This document shows, in pieces, positions 1 through 8,346 of a DNA stretch of 64,000 nucleotides; position 1 is the first letter of the stretch, and every line of letters starts with the position of its first letter. Below the pieces are notes generated by a model. The model was not told the DNA's origin. It searched no databases and saw only the letters and a program-made list of their open reading frames with translations. This DNA is from Naumannella halotolerans (GTDB taxonomy: Bacteria; Actinomycetota; Actinomycetes; Propionibacteriales; Propionibacteriaceae), in the NCBI RefSeq assembly GCF_004364645.1, contig NZ_SOAW01000001.1:992001-1056000 (forward strand), written 5' to 3'. The position numbers and the translations under genes were made by a program.

Positions 1-2
1 GC

Positions 3-8
3 TAGCGT
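3..8 (+). promoter_or_regulatory. -10 hexamer of a leaderless promoter
   Basis: TAGCGT is followed by seven bases and then the ATG at 16. The same TANNNT-N(5-7)-start arrangement recurs at several other genes here. It fits a transcript that begins at the start codon. No -35 can be assessed because the window begins here. Confidence 0.45.
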
Positions 9-15
9 GAGTTCC

Positions 16-807
16 ATGACGGACACCGACTTCCTGGCCACCCTCGTCCGCGAGATCGCAACCGAGGCCGCCGGTGCTGCCCTGGCCGGTCGCGGCGACG
101 GCGTCGAGGTGGTCGCCAGCAAGTCGACCTCGGTCGATGTGGTGACCCAGGTCGATCGCGATGTGGAACAGCTGATCCGCAGCCGGATCGCCCAGGCCCG
201 CCCCGACGACGGCTTCTACGGGGAGGAGTCGGGAGCCGAGCCCGGGACGAGTGGCTACACCTGGCTGGTCGACCCGATCGACGGCACCGTGAACTTCCTC
301 TACGGGCTGCCGCACTGGTGCACCTCGGTGGCTGTGGTCGAGGGCCCACCGGAACCGGGCCGGTGGCGTGCGGTCGCCGGTTGCGTGGTCGCACCCGTGC
401 TGGGCGAGACCTTCTGGGCTGCGTCCGGCCGCGGGGCCCACCTCGGCCCGGAACGCCTGAGGATCACCGGCGTACCCGATCTCGAACACAGTCTGGTCGA
501 GACCGGTTTCGGGTACGCGGCGGCCGAGCGCGCCCGGCAGGGCAGGATCGTCGCCGAACTGCTGCCCCGGGTACGCGACATCCGGCGGATCGGCAGCGCA
601 GCACTTGCCCTGTGCGCCGTGGCCGCCGGACGGGTGGATGCCTACTTCGAGGCGAATCTGAATCCGTGGGACTTCGCCGCCGGTGCCCTGATCGCCGCCG
701 AGGCCGGGGCAAGGGTGACCGGGCTGCAGGGGGAGCCGCCGGGCGCGCGGATGGTGCTGGCGGCACCCCCGTCGTTGGCCACCGACCTGGAACCGCTGAT
801 CGGCTGA
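16..807 (+). CDS. inositol monophosphatase family protein
   Basis: Predicted Mg2+-dependent phosphomonoesterase of the IMPase/SuhB superfamily, 263 aa, the usual family length. The three metal-binding motifs are present: GEESG at about 69-73, DPIDGT at 86-91 and WDFAAG at 218-223. Family members hydrolyse inositol phosphate, histidinol phosphate, fructose-1,6-bisphosphate or PAP; the sequence alone does not say which. I chose the ATG at 16 over the in-frame GTG at 7 because TAGCGT lies exactly seven bases before it, as at other leaderless genes here. The gene converges on the PPK2 gene with a 37-bp gap. Family confidence is high and substrate confidence low. Confidence 0.9.
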   Translation: MTDTDFLATLVREIATEAAGAALAGRGDGVEVVASKSTSVDVVTQVDRDVEQLIRSRIAQARPDDGFYGEESGAEPGTSGYTWLVDPIDGTVNFLYGLPHWCTSVAVVEGPPEPGRWRAVAGCVVAPVLGETFWAASGRGAHLGPERLRITGVPDLEHSLVETGFGYAAAERARQGRIVAELLPRVRDIRRIGSAALALCAVAAGRVDAYFEANLNPWDFAAGALIAAEAGARVTGLQGEPPGARMVLAAPPSLATDLEPLIG

Positions 808-844
808 TCGCTGTACCCAAGCCTGGGAGGAAAGGACTCGCCGC

Positions 845-1795
845 TCAGTCGCGGGCGTCGTCGCGGAAGATCTCCGCGGCGGGCCCGACGATCAGATGGT
901 CCGGCGTACCGACGACCTCGGTGTCCTTGTTGTCGTAGTCATAAAGCGACAGGACGTGACGCATCGCCTCCAGGCGGGCGCGCTTCTTGTCGTTCGACTT
1001 CACCACCGTCCACGGGGCGTCGGGTTTGTCGGTCCGGGCGAACATGTTCTCCTTCGCCTCGGTGTAGGCATCCCATTTGTCGAGTGAGGCCAGATCGGTC
1101 GGCGAGAGTTTCCACTGCCGGACCGGGTCGACCTGGCGGATCGCGAACCTGGTCCGCTGCTCGGCCTGGGAGACCGAGAACCAGAACTTCACCAGATCGA
1201 TGTCGGAACGGGTCAGTAGGCGCTCGAACTCCGGGGCGTCGTCCATGAATCGCTCGTACTGCCGATCGGTGCAGAACCCCATCACCCGTTCGACCCCGGC
1301 GCGGTTGTACCAGGAACGGTCGAACATCACGATCTCGCCGGCTGCCGGCAGGTGGGAGACGTAGCGCTGGAAGTACCACTGGGTGAGTTCGCGTTCGGTG
1401 GGCTTCTCCAACGCCACCACCCGGGCCCCGCGGGGATTCAGGTGCTCGGTGAATCGCTTGATCGTGCCACCCTTGCCGGCGGCATCACGGCCTTCGAAGA
1501 TGATCACCAGTTCACGATCGGTGCGCTTGATCCACTTCTGCAGCTTCAGCAGTTCGATCTGCAGCAACCGCTTGTCCAGGTCGTAGACATCGCGGTCCAG
1601 CTTCTCCGGGTACGGGTACCCCTCGCGCCAGGTCTCGACCGGACGGCCCTGGGCATCGAGCAGGACCGGATCGTCGTCGTCGACGTCGATCACCCGGTAT
1701 CCCTCGAGCTTCGCCAGATCGATCGGCCACTGCTGCTGCGCGGTCGGGGTCTTCGTGGCGTCGTGGCCAGTGGGCGCAGAGGTGACTTCGGTCAT
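845..1795 (-). CDS. ppk2: polyphosphate kinase 2 (PPK2) family protein
   Basis: Predicted cytoplasmic enzyme transferring phosphate between inorganic polyphosphate and nucleoside (di)phosphates. The 316-aa protein has the PPK2 Walker A loop EGRDAAGKGG (101-110) and the Walker B/lid motif DRSWYNR (159-165). It is a single-domain protein, and its length and the long DxD-rich N-terminal extension resemble class I PPK2 enzymes that phosphorylate NDPs. The upstream 125 bp hold its promoter, with a candidate TACGCT -10 about 70 bp before the ATG. It is transcribed on its own, separated from the upstream TPR gene by a terminator hairpin. Nucleotide preference cannot be read from the sequence. Confidence 0.93.
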   Translation of the reverse strand: MTEVTSAPTGHDATKTPTAQQQWPIDLAKLEGYRVIDVDDDDPVLLDAQGRPVETWREGYPYPEKLDRDVYDLDKRLLQIELLKLQKWIKRTDRELVIIFEGRDAAGKGGTIKRFTEHLNPRGARVVALEKPTERELTQWYFQRYVSHLPAAGEIVMFDRSWYNRAGVERVMGFCTDRQYERFMDDAPEFERLLTRSDIDLVKFWFSVSQAEQRTRFAIRQVDPVRQWKLSPTDLASLDKWDAYTEAKENMFARTDKPDAPWTVVKSNDKKRARLEAMRHVLSLYDYDNKDTEVVGTPDHLIVGPAAEIFRDDARD

Positions 1796-1909
1796 CGCGT
1801 TCGCCTTTCGGTCGGGTGATCCTCACCGAGGCGCGGTACGCCTGCCGGTACTACTCAGCGTAGGGCCGGACAGCCGCCCGATGGGTATCAGGTCCGTCAC
1901 CTGAGCGGG

Positions 1910-1952
1910 GTGGAAAAGGCGAGGCCCCCGTCCCCATCGGGACGGGGGCCTC
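1910..1952 (-). terminator. Rho-independent terminator of the TPR gene
   Basis: A perfect 14-bp stem (1921-1934 with 1939-1952) closes a CATC loop. On the minus strand it is followed by GCCTTTTCC, a short T tract. It lies 42 bp past the stop codon of the TPR gene and upstream of the ppk2 promoter, so it insulates the two. Confidence 0.85.
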
Positions 1953-1994
1953 GGTGGCCGCGAACGCGACCGACGGGCGGCGTTCGGGGTGCGC

Positions 1995-2342
1995 TCACTG
2001 GCCGGGGCGGTGATGCTGCAGCAACGAGTCGTCACCGGTCAGTGCGGCCACCAGCTTGCGGTGCGGGGCGGCCTCCTCGTGCTTGGACTGCCGCTCCAGC
2101 GTGCGGGCCAGCAGCAACCGCGCGTAGGTCTCGGTCGGATCGGCCTCGACGATCACCCGGAGCTGATCCACGGCCGGCTGCAGCGAGGCGGAGTGGTAGT
2201 AGGAGCGGGCGAGCAGCAGCCGGGGCTCGATCGCATCGGGGTGCTCGGCGACGATCTCCTCGAGCAGACGGGCAGCGGTCCGGTAGTCCTTCAGCTCGAA
2301 GGCATCCAAGGCGCGGCGGTAGTTGAACCAGCGGAAATCCAT
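1995..2342 (-). CDS. small tetratricopeptide-repeat protein
   Basis: A 115-aa, probably cytoplasmic protein made almost wholly of TPR helices. Repeats begin near residues 7 (YRRALDAFELKDY), 40 (LLLARSYYHSASL) and 74 (ARLLLARTLERQSKHEEA), with the typical small-large residue pattern. TPR proteins are protein-interaction scaffolds, and no catalytic motif is visible. The ATG is preceded by AAGGAGG at a six-base distance. The gene is divergent from the zinc alcohol dehydrogenase gene and ends in a strong terminator, so it is probably monocistronic. Its partner is unknown. Confidence 0.8.
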   Translation of the reverse strand: MDFRWFNYRRALDAFELKDYRTAARLLEEIVAEHPDAIEPRLLLARSYYHSASLQPAVDQLRVIVEADPTETYARLLLARTLERQSKHEEAAPHRKLVAALTGDDSLLQHHRPGQ

Positions 2343-2460
2343 TGCGTGCCTCCTTCGACATCGGTGCCGTCGGCGACGGCTCCGATCACTCGAACGCCCA
2401 TCGGGTGCGGTCTATTCCGGACGGGCTCGGCAGCGGTCGTGGGCCCGTCGGCGACCCCGT

Positions 2461-2466
2461 TAGGCT
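2461..2466 (+). promoter_or_regulatory. -10 hexamer of a leaderless promoter
   Basis: TAGGCT is followed by seven bases (TCGGATC) and the ATG at 2474. There is no Shine-Dalgarno sequence at a usable distance, which supports leaderless initiation. Confidence 0.5.
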
Positions 2467-2473
2467 TCGGATC

Positions 2474-3526
2474 ATGAAGGCGACGATCATGAATCCCGGG
2501 GGTGCGGTCGAGCTGGCCGAGGTCCCCGACCCGACGATCCGGCGAGGAACCGATGTGATCGTGAGCGTGGTCAACGCCGCGGTCTGCGGTTCCGATCTGT
2601 GGCGCTACCGCGGCGAGACCGAGGTCACCGCTCCCACGCAGGTCGGCCATGAGTTCCTCGGCGTGATCACCGAGGTCGGCGACGACGTGCGCTCGTTGCG
2701 CAAGGGCGAACTCGTCATCTCTCCTTTCACCTGGTCGGACAACACCTGCCCGGAGTGCCGTTTCGGTGTCCAGTCCGCCTGCCGCAATGGCGGGCACTAC
2801 GGTGCACTCGATCGCGACGGTGAACCCGTCGACGGCGGACAGGGCGAAGCGGTACGCGTGCCGCTGGCCGAGGGAACCCTGGTGAAGGTCACCGAGTACG
2901 ACCCGGAGCATCTGCCGAGTCTGCTGACCCTGGCCGATGTGATGGGTACGGGCTGGCATGCGGCGATCAGCGCGAAGGTCGAGCCCGGCTCGGTCGTGGT
3001 AGTCGTCGGTGACGGGGCGGTAGGCCTGTGCGGGGTCCTGGCCGCGGCGTCGATGGGCGCCCACCGGATCATCGTGATGTCCCGCAACCCTGCCCGCCAG
3101 GAGCTGGCACGCCAGTTCGGTGCGACCGAGATCGTCGACCGGCGCGGTGCCGAGGGGGAGGCAGTGATCGCGGAACTGACCAACGGGGTCGGGGCGGATT
3201 CGGTGCTGGAATGCGTGGGCACCAAGCAGTCGATGGACACCGCCCTGGCGATTGTCCGGGCCGGTGGCGCGATCGGCTACGTCGGGGTTCCGCACGGCGT
3301 GGAGCTGCCCGTGCCGACGATGTTCGCCCGCAACATCCAGATCGCCGGGGGTGTCGCGCCGGCGCGGGCGTACCTGCCGCAACTGGTGGACAAGGTGGTC
3401 AATGACGTGATCGACCCCGGGCGGGTGTTCGACCTGCAGGTCCCGCTGAGCGAGGTGTCCGAGGCCTATCGGGCGATGGACGAGCGCCGGGCGGTGAAGA
3501 GCCTGCTGCAGGTCTCCGACCTCTGA
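2474..3526 (+). CDS. zinc-dependent alcohol dehydrogenase family protein
   Basis: Medium-chain dehydrogenase, 350 aa, with a GroES-like N-terminal half and a Rossmann C-terminal half. Catalytic zinc ligands are C38 (in VCGSD) and H59-E60. The structural zinc lobe has C92, C95 and C103, with Asp in the position of the first of the usual four Cys. This SDNTC-type lobe resembles the formaldehyde-dehydrogenase-like ADH subfamily. The nucleotide site is VGDGAVGL. The frame stays open upstream to 2342, but the ATG at 2474 gives the canonical N-terminus MKATIMN and sits seven bases after TAGGCT. Substrate is unknown; a role in aldehyde or alcohol turnover with the mycofactocin locus 20 kb away would be speculation. 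Confidence 0.88.
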   Translation: MKATIMNPGGAVELAEVPDPTIRRGTDVIVSVVNAAVCGSDLWRYRGETEVTAPTQVGHEFLGVITEVGDDVRSLRKGELVISPFTWSDNTCPECRFGVQSACRNGGHYGALDRDGEPVDGGQGEAVRVPLAEGTLVKVTEYDPEHLPSLLTLADVMGTGWHAAISAKVEPGSVVVVVGDGAVGLCGVLAAASMGAHRIIVMSRNPARQELARQFGATEIVDRRGAEGEAVIAELTNGVGADSVLECVGTKQSMDTALAIVRAGGAIGYVGVPHGVELPVPTMFARNIQIAGGVAPARAYLPQLVDKVVNDVIDPGRVFDLQVPLSEVSEAYRAMDERRAVKSLLQVSDL

Positions 3527-3646
3527 GCATCCCGAACGGGCGGGGGCCGGTTCGGTTCCACCGGTAGTGGGCATGTCTTTGCGGACCGCCCTCGGGGCAT
3601 ACTGCTGCCCGGTACATCTCTGAGCGTCAAGGGAAGGACATCGTCG

Positions 3647-4480
3647 ATGAGCCAGCCACCGAACGGGCCCAGCCCCGAGGACTCCAACCGCCCCGAGGGG
3701 CAGGAGCAGCCCGGGTACGGTCAGCAGCCCGGTTATGGTCAGCAGCCGGTTCCCGCGGTCGGCCAGCCGTACGCCAATGCTGCACCGGAGTTCACCCAGT
3801 CGCTGTCGGTGGCCTGGCAGCTGTTCAAACATCACTGGGGCGTCCTGGTCGGCGCCTTCGTCGTCTGGAGCCTGATCATCGGCGCCGTCAGCGTGCTCGC
3901 CTACCTCCCGCTGATCGGGTCCCTGGCCGTCGGCATCGACCCCAACACCGGCGAGATGTCCGGCGGCGGGATCGTCGCGATGCTGCTCTCGGTGGCCATC
4001 TTCGTGTTGGTCGTGGTGCTGGTCAGCGTCGTGATGCAGGGGGCGATCACCAAGGGCGTGCTGAAGCTGGTGGATCAGCAACCGGTCAGCTTCGGCGACT
4101 TCTTCAAACCGCACCAGCTCGGTCAACTGCTGATCCTCAGCCTGTTGCTGGCGGTGGCCATGGGGGTGCTGTACTTCACCGTCATCGGGCCGATCGTCCT
4201 CAGCTTCTTCCTCGCCTATGCCACCTACTTCGTCGTCGACCGCGATCTGGGCGCCATCGATGCGATCAAGGCCAGTGCGCAGCTGGCGATGCGCAATGTC
4301 GGGCAGACGATCATCATGCTGCTGCTGGGCGGGTTGATCGCCGCTGCCGGCAGCCTGCTGTGTGGCGTCGGCATGCTGGTCACGGCTCCCTTGTCCATGC
4401 TCGCCATGGGGCATTTCTACCGGCGTCTGACCGGGCCGAGCGCCTACAGTTCCGCTGCTCCTGCACCGTACCCGTACTGA
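3647..4480 (+). CDS. multi-pass membrane protein with Pro/Gln/Gly-rich N-terminus
   Basis: A 277-aa integral membrane protein. Residues 1-45 are hydrophilic and low in complexity, with GYGQQP repeated at about 23-34. Hydrophobic segments follow at about 66-95, 110-130, 160-200 and 220-250, consistent with five or six helices. Similar proteins with disordered tyrosine/proline-rich tails and a glycerophosphoryl-diester-phosphodiesterase-type membrane domain are common in actinobacteria, but I see no catalytic motif. The start is supported by GGGAAGGA about nine bases upstream. It stands alone between the alcohol dehydrogenase and asparagine-synthase-type genes. Function unknown. Confidence 0.8.
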   Translation: MSQPPNGPSPEDSNRPEGQEQPGYGQQPGYGQQPVPAVGQPYANAAPEFTQSLSVAWQLFKHHWGVLVGAFVVWSLIIGAVSVLAYLPLIGSLAVGIDPNTGEMSGGGIVAMLLSVAIFVLVVVLVSVVMQGAITKGVLKLVDQQPVSFGDFFKPHQLGQLLILSLLLAVAMGVLYFTVIGPIVLSFFLAYATYFVVDRDLGAIDAIKASAQLAMRNVGQTIIMLLLGGLIAAAGSLLCGVGMLVTAPLSMLAMGHFYRRLTGPSAYSSAAPAPYPY

Positions 4481-4541
4481 GCGGCCCGGGGTCGGGGTGA
4501 GTGATCATCCCGACTCGACCGCGTGGTCCGGAAGCGGGCAC

Positions 4542-4547
4542 TAGGGT
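4542..4547 (+). promoter_or_regulatory. candidate -10 hexamer for the amidotransferase operon
   Basis: TAGGGT lies 74 bp before the GTG at 4622. It would give a leader of about 70 nt, and a Shine-Dalgarno sequence (AAGGAG, 4605-4610) precedes the start. No convincing -35 was seen. Confidence 0.35.
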
Positions 4548-4621
4548 GGTTCAACGGACCGGCTGGCTTCGGGTCCGCGTCGAGGACCGACAGCTGTGCG
4601 GTCGAAGGAGTGGGTGGAACG

Positions 4622-6406
4622 GTGTGCGGGATCGCGGCTGAGATCAGGTTCGACGGGACGCAGGCAGATGTCGGCGCGCTCGCCGCGATGACCGCCTGTC
4701 AGGTCCACCGGGGGCCCGACGGCTCCGGGCTGTGGGTACGGGAGCGGGTCGGGCTGGGGCACCGGCGGCTGGCCATCATCGATCTCTCCACCGCCGGCGC
4801 CCAGCCGCTGGTCGAGCCCGCGCTGGGATTGAGCGTGGTCTTCAACGGCTGCATCTACAACCACCACGAGCTGCGGGACGAGCTGGGCAAGCTGGGCCAC
4901 AGCTTCTTCTCGATCTCCGACACCGAGGTGATCGCCAAGGCCTACAAGCAGTGGGGCACCGATTTTGTCGACCACCTGATCGGCATGTTCTCGCTGGTGA
5001 TCGTCGAGCTCGACAGCGGGCGCACGATCCTCGCCCGTGACCGGCTCGGTATCAAGCCGATGTACCTCGACGAGCGTCCGGGAATGCTCCGGGTCGCCTC
5101 GACCGTACCCGCGCTGCTGGCCGCCGGCGGTGTGGACACCACGATCGACCCGGTGGCGCTGTCGTACTACATGAGCTGGCATGCGGTGGTGCCCGCGCCG
5201 CGGACCATCCTGAAGGGCATCCGAAAGCTGCCTCCGGCGACCGTCCGGGTGATCGAGGCCGACGGCAGCTCTCGGGAGTGGGTCTACTGGGAGCCCCGGT
5301 TCGAGCGCGATGCCGAACTGGCGGGCTGGAGCCAGGCCGACTGGTCGGAGGCGCTGATCGACAAGCTGCGGACCGCGGTCAAGCGGCGGATGGTGGCCGA
5401 CGTGCCGGTCGGAGTGCTGCTCTCCGGCGGTGTCGACTCCAGCCTGATCGTCGGCCTGCTGGCCGAGGCGGGGCAATCGGGACTGGCGACCTACAGCATC
5501 GGCTTCGAATCCGCCGGTGGTGAGTCCGGCGACGAGTTCGAGTACTCCGGACTGGTCGCCGAGCATTTCGGCACCGACCACCATCGGATCCCGATCGAGT
5601 CCTCGCGGCTGCTGCCGGGAATCGATGCCGCGGTACGGGCGATGAGCGAGCCGATGGTCAGCCATGACTGCGTCGCCTTCCACCTGCTCAGCCAGGAGGT
5701 GTCGAAGACGATCAAGGTCGTCCAGTCCGGCCAGGGTGCCGATGAGGTCCTCGGCGGCTACTCCTGGTACCCGCCTCTGGCCGGCGTACCGCGATCCGAG
5801 GCCGCCGAGGTCTATGCCGATCACTTCTTCGACCGGCGATGGGATTCGCTGACCAAGATCGTCAATCGGCAGTGGCTTCCCGATCATGACGCTCCGATGG
5901 CCTTCACCGAGCAGCGTTTCGCCGTACCCGGGGCCGAGACCGCGGTCGATGCCGCATTGCGCAACGACACCACCGTGATGTTGGTCGACGACCCGGTCAA
6001 GCGGGTCGACACGATGACCATGGACTGGGGCCTGGAGGCACGGGTGCCGTTCCTCGACCACGAGTTCGTCGAGTTCTGCGGCAAGATCCCGCCGGAGTTG
6101 AAGCTCGCCGACGGTGGCAAGGGGGTGCTGAAGCGGGGCGCCCGCGGGCACATCCCGGATGCGGTGATCGATCGGACGAAGGGCTACTTCCCGGTGCCGG
6201 CGATCCGGCAGCTGTCGGGCCCGTACCTGGACCGAGTGAGTGACGCACTGAATGCCCAGGCCGCCCGGGACCGTGATCTGTTCGATCGCTCCGTGGTGGA
6301 TCAGTGGCTGGCAGCGCCCAATGATCATCGGACCGAACTGGACGGCAATGCCCTGTGGCAGTTGGCATTGTTGGAGATGTGGTTGCAGGAGCATTCGATT
6401 GGTTGA
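4622..6406 (+). CDS. asnO: N-acetylglutaminylglutamine amidotransferase (asparagine synthase family)
   Basis: Predicted glutamine-hydrolysing amidotransferase of 594 aa. The class II glutaminase domain starts with the nucleophile Cys2 (MCGIAAEIRFDG), and the ATP-pyrophosphatase loop SGGVDSS is at 268-274. Wording such as FNGCIYN (74-80), MSWHAVVPAPRTILKG and MSEPMVSHDCVAF matches, from memory, the subfamily that amidates N-acetyl-Gln-Gln to make the osmolyte NAGGN rather than AsnB. Cys2 must follow the initiator, so the start is the GTG at 4622, not the GTG 99 bp upstream; AAGGAG lies 11 bases before it. The downstream S9 peptidase gene overlaps it. The usual ATP-grasp/GNAT partner gene is not in the window. 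Confidence 0.85.
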   Translation: MCGIAAEIRFDGTQADVGALAAMTACQVHRGPDGSGLWVRERVGLGHRRLAIIDLSTAGAQPLVEPALGLSVVFNGCIYNHHELRDELGKLGHSFFSISDTEVIAKAYKQWGTDFVDHLIGMFSLVIVELDSGRTILARDRLGIKPMYLDERPGMLRVASTVPALLAAGGVDTTIDPVALSYYMSWHAVVPAPRTILKGIRKLPPATVRVIEADGSSREWVYWEPRFERDAELAGWSQADWSEALIDKLRTAVKRRMVADVPVGVLLSGGVDSSLIVGLLAEAGQSGLATYSIGFESAGGESGDEFEYSGLVAEHFGTDHHRIPIESSRLLPGIDAAVRAMSEPMVSHDCVAFHLLSQEVSKTIKVVQSGQGADEVLGGYSWYPPLAGVPRSEAAEVYADHFFDRRWDSLTKIVNRQWLPDHDAPMAFTEQRFAVPGAETAVDAALRNDTTVMLVDDPVKRVDTMTMDWGLEARVPFLDHEFVEFCGKIPPELKLADGGKGVLKRGARGHIPDAVIDRTKGYFPVPAIRQLSGPYLDRVSDALNAQAARDRDLFDRSVVDQWLAAPNDHRTELDGNALWQLALLEMWLQEHSIG

Positions 6407-8273
6407 GCTGAATCCCTTGATCGACACCCGCAGCGACGCGGACCTGGCACCGGATCCGGCCCTCGCCCTGGAGCAGGCGTGGGGGAGCTGGTGCCCGACG
6501 ATGACCCCGGACGCCTCCCGGGTCGCCTTCATCAGCGACCGGGACGGTTCCCCTGCCGTGTGGGTGCAGGATGTGGCCGGGGGAGCCGCGCAGCGGATCC
6601 ATCTGTCCGAGGATCCGGTGGTCGACGTCCAGTGGTCGGCCGACCGCTCCTGGCTGTCGGTGGCGGTGGCCACCGACGGCGGTGTACGTACACAGGTCTG
6701 GGTCGTCCGGCCGGACGGGAGTGACGCCCGTTGTGTCGCGGGCTCGCGGCAGGTGCACGCCGAGCTCGGCCCCTGGGCCCGCAGCGGACAACGGCTGGTG
6801 GTCACCATCCCCTCGGCCGAACCCGGCTGGCAGGGTCAGTCCTATCTGGTGAACCCGGTCGACGGTGAGCGCGAGCTGCTGGCCGGCGCCGACCTGATCC
6901 ATGTCCTCGACCTGTCGGTGGAGGAGCGTTTCGTGGTGATCCTCGACGGCCGGCGCGGTGAGCAGTACTGCGCCCTGGTCGATCGGATGGCCGACACCAC
7001 GATCCCGTTGCTGCCGCATCGGGAGGTGGGGAGCACCGAGAAGGCGATGATCCGTCCCTCGCCGCCGGATGAGGCGGGGCCGATGACGGTCTACCTGGTG
7101 ACCGACATGGGCGCGCCGCGGCGCCAGTTGGTGGCGATGGCGATCGGGCCCCACGGTTGGCGCAGCGCCGAGCGGGTGGTCGCGGCCCGTCCGGATGCCG
7201 AACTGGAGTCGGTCGACGCCGATGATCAAGGGCGGCTGCTGGTGCTGACCTGGAACCTCGACGGAGGCGACTCCGAGATCGAGTTGCTCGACTCCCACAC
7301 CGGCGAGCAGCTGATCGTGCCGGACGTACCGAGCAGTCCCGGCAGCCCGAGCATGGTGATCTCGGGGGTCGTGCTCAGCCGCGACGGCACCCGGATCCTG
7401 TGCTGTGTCGACGGTCCGACCGCGCCGAGGCGGATCTGGTGCTTCGACACCCGCGTACTGCGCTGGCAGCCGGTGACCGCGCTGACTCCGATGCCGGACA
7501 TCGAGTTGATCATCCCCACCCTCGAACAGTTCCCGGCCGAGGACGGGTTGATGCTCAGCGGCTGGCTCTACCGGGCACCGGGGGCGGACCGGAGCGCACC
7601 GGCGATGTTGTCGCTGCACGGTGGGCCCGAAGCCCAGGAACGTCCGGGATTCTCCCCGCAGCATCAGGCGCTGGCCAGCGCCGGAATCACGGTGTTCGCC
7701 CCGAACATCCGTGGCTCGTCCGGTTTCGGCCGGCACTTCGTCCATGCCGACGACAAGCAGAAGCGATTCGACGCCTTCGGTGACGTCCTGACCTGTCGCC
7801 AGTTCCTGGTCGACCAGGGCCTGGCCGCGCCCGAGCGGATTGCGGTCACCGGGCGGTCCTACGGCGGTTACCTCACCGCAGCGATGGTCGCGTTCCATCC
7901 CGACGCCTTCGCGGCCGGGGTGAACATCTGCGGGATGACCGACCTGCGTACCTTCTACCGCGACAGCGAGCCGTGGATCGCCGAGGCGGCGAAGTCGAAG
8001 TACGGCGATCCGGAGCTCGACGCCGACCTGCTTGCGCGGATCTCGCCGATGACCTCGATCGACCACGTCGTGGCGCCGGTGCTGGTCGTGCACGGCGAGC
8101 TGGACACCAATGTGCCGATCGGTGAGGCGATGCAGTTCGTGGATGCCCTGCGCGAGCGCGGTCGGGTCGTGGAATACCTCGAGCTGGCAGGGGAGGGGCA
8201 CAACTATCGCCGGATCTCGTCCCGGGTGCAGCTCACCCGGGCCATCCGCCGTTTCCTCACCGAGCATCTCTGA
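6399..8273 (+). CDS. S9 family peptidase (prolyl-oligopeptidase type)
   Basis: A 624-aa serine peptidase with an N-terminal beta-propeller (WD40/TolB-like repeats such as SRVAFISDRDG near 40-50) and a C-terminal alpha/beta-hydrolase domain. The catalytic triad is visible as S487 (GRSYGG), D569 (HGELDTN) and H601 (GEGHNY). No signal peptide, so it should be cytoplasmic. The best start is TTG at 6399: AGGAG lies seven bases before it, and it overlaps the last 8 bp of the amidotransferase gene, implying translational coupling. NAGGN systems normally carry a peptidase, usually of family M42; this S9 enzyme may play the equivalent dipeptide-turnover role. That role is inference. Confidence 0.87.
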   Translation: MVELNPLIDTRSDADLAPDPALALEQAWGSWCPTMTPDASRVAFISDRDGSPAVWVQDVAGGAAQRIHLSEDPVVDVQWSADRSWLSVAVATDGGVRTQVWVVRPDGSDARCVAGSRQVHAELGPWARSGQRLVVTIPSAEPGWQGQSYLVNPVDGERELLAGADLIHVLDLSVEERFVVILDGRRGEQYCALVDRMADTTIPLLPHREVGSTEKAMIRPSPPDEAGPMTVYLVTDMGAPRRQLVAMAIGPHGWRSAERVVAARPDAELESVDADDQGRLLVLTWNLDGGDSEIELLDSHTGEQLIVPDVPSSPGSPSMVISGVVLSRDGTRILCCVDGPTAPRRIWCFDTRVLRWQPVTALTPMPDIELIIPTLEQFPAEDGLMLSGWLYRAPGADRSAPAMLSLHGGPEAQERPGFSPQHQALASAGITVFAPNIRGSSGFGRHFVHADDKQKRFDAFGDVLTCRQFLVDQGLAAPERIAVTGRSYGGYLTAAMVAFHPDAFAAGVNICGMTDLRTFYRDSEPWIAEAAKSKYGDPELDADLLARISPMTSIDHVVAPVLVVHGELDTNVPIGEAMQFVDALRERGRVVEYLELAGEGHNYRRISSRVQLTRAIRRFLTEHL

Positions 8274-8346
8274 GCGCTGCCCGACGGCAGTGCCGAACTG
8301 GTGGAGTGCAGCGGTCGTCGGGTGGTGAATGTGGGAGAGTTCATCG

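Noticed and set aside
2291-4414. A 707-codon open frame on the minus strand
   Set aside because: It is antisense to the zinc alcohol dehydrogenase and membrane protein genes, has His/Asp/Gln/Arg-rich low-complexity translation, and no recognisable domain. High GC content opens such frames.
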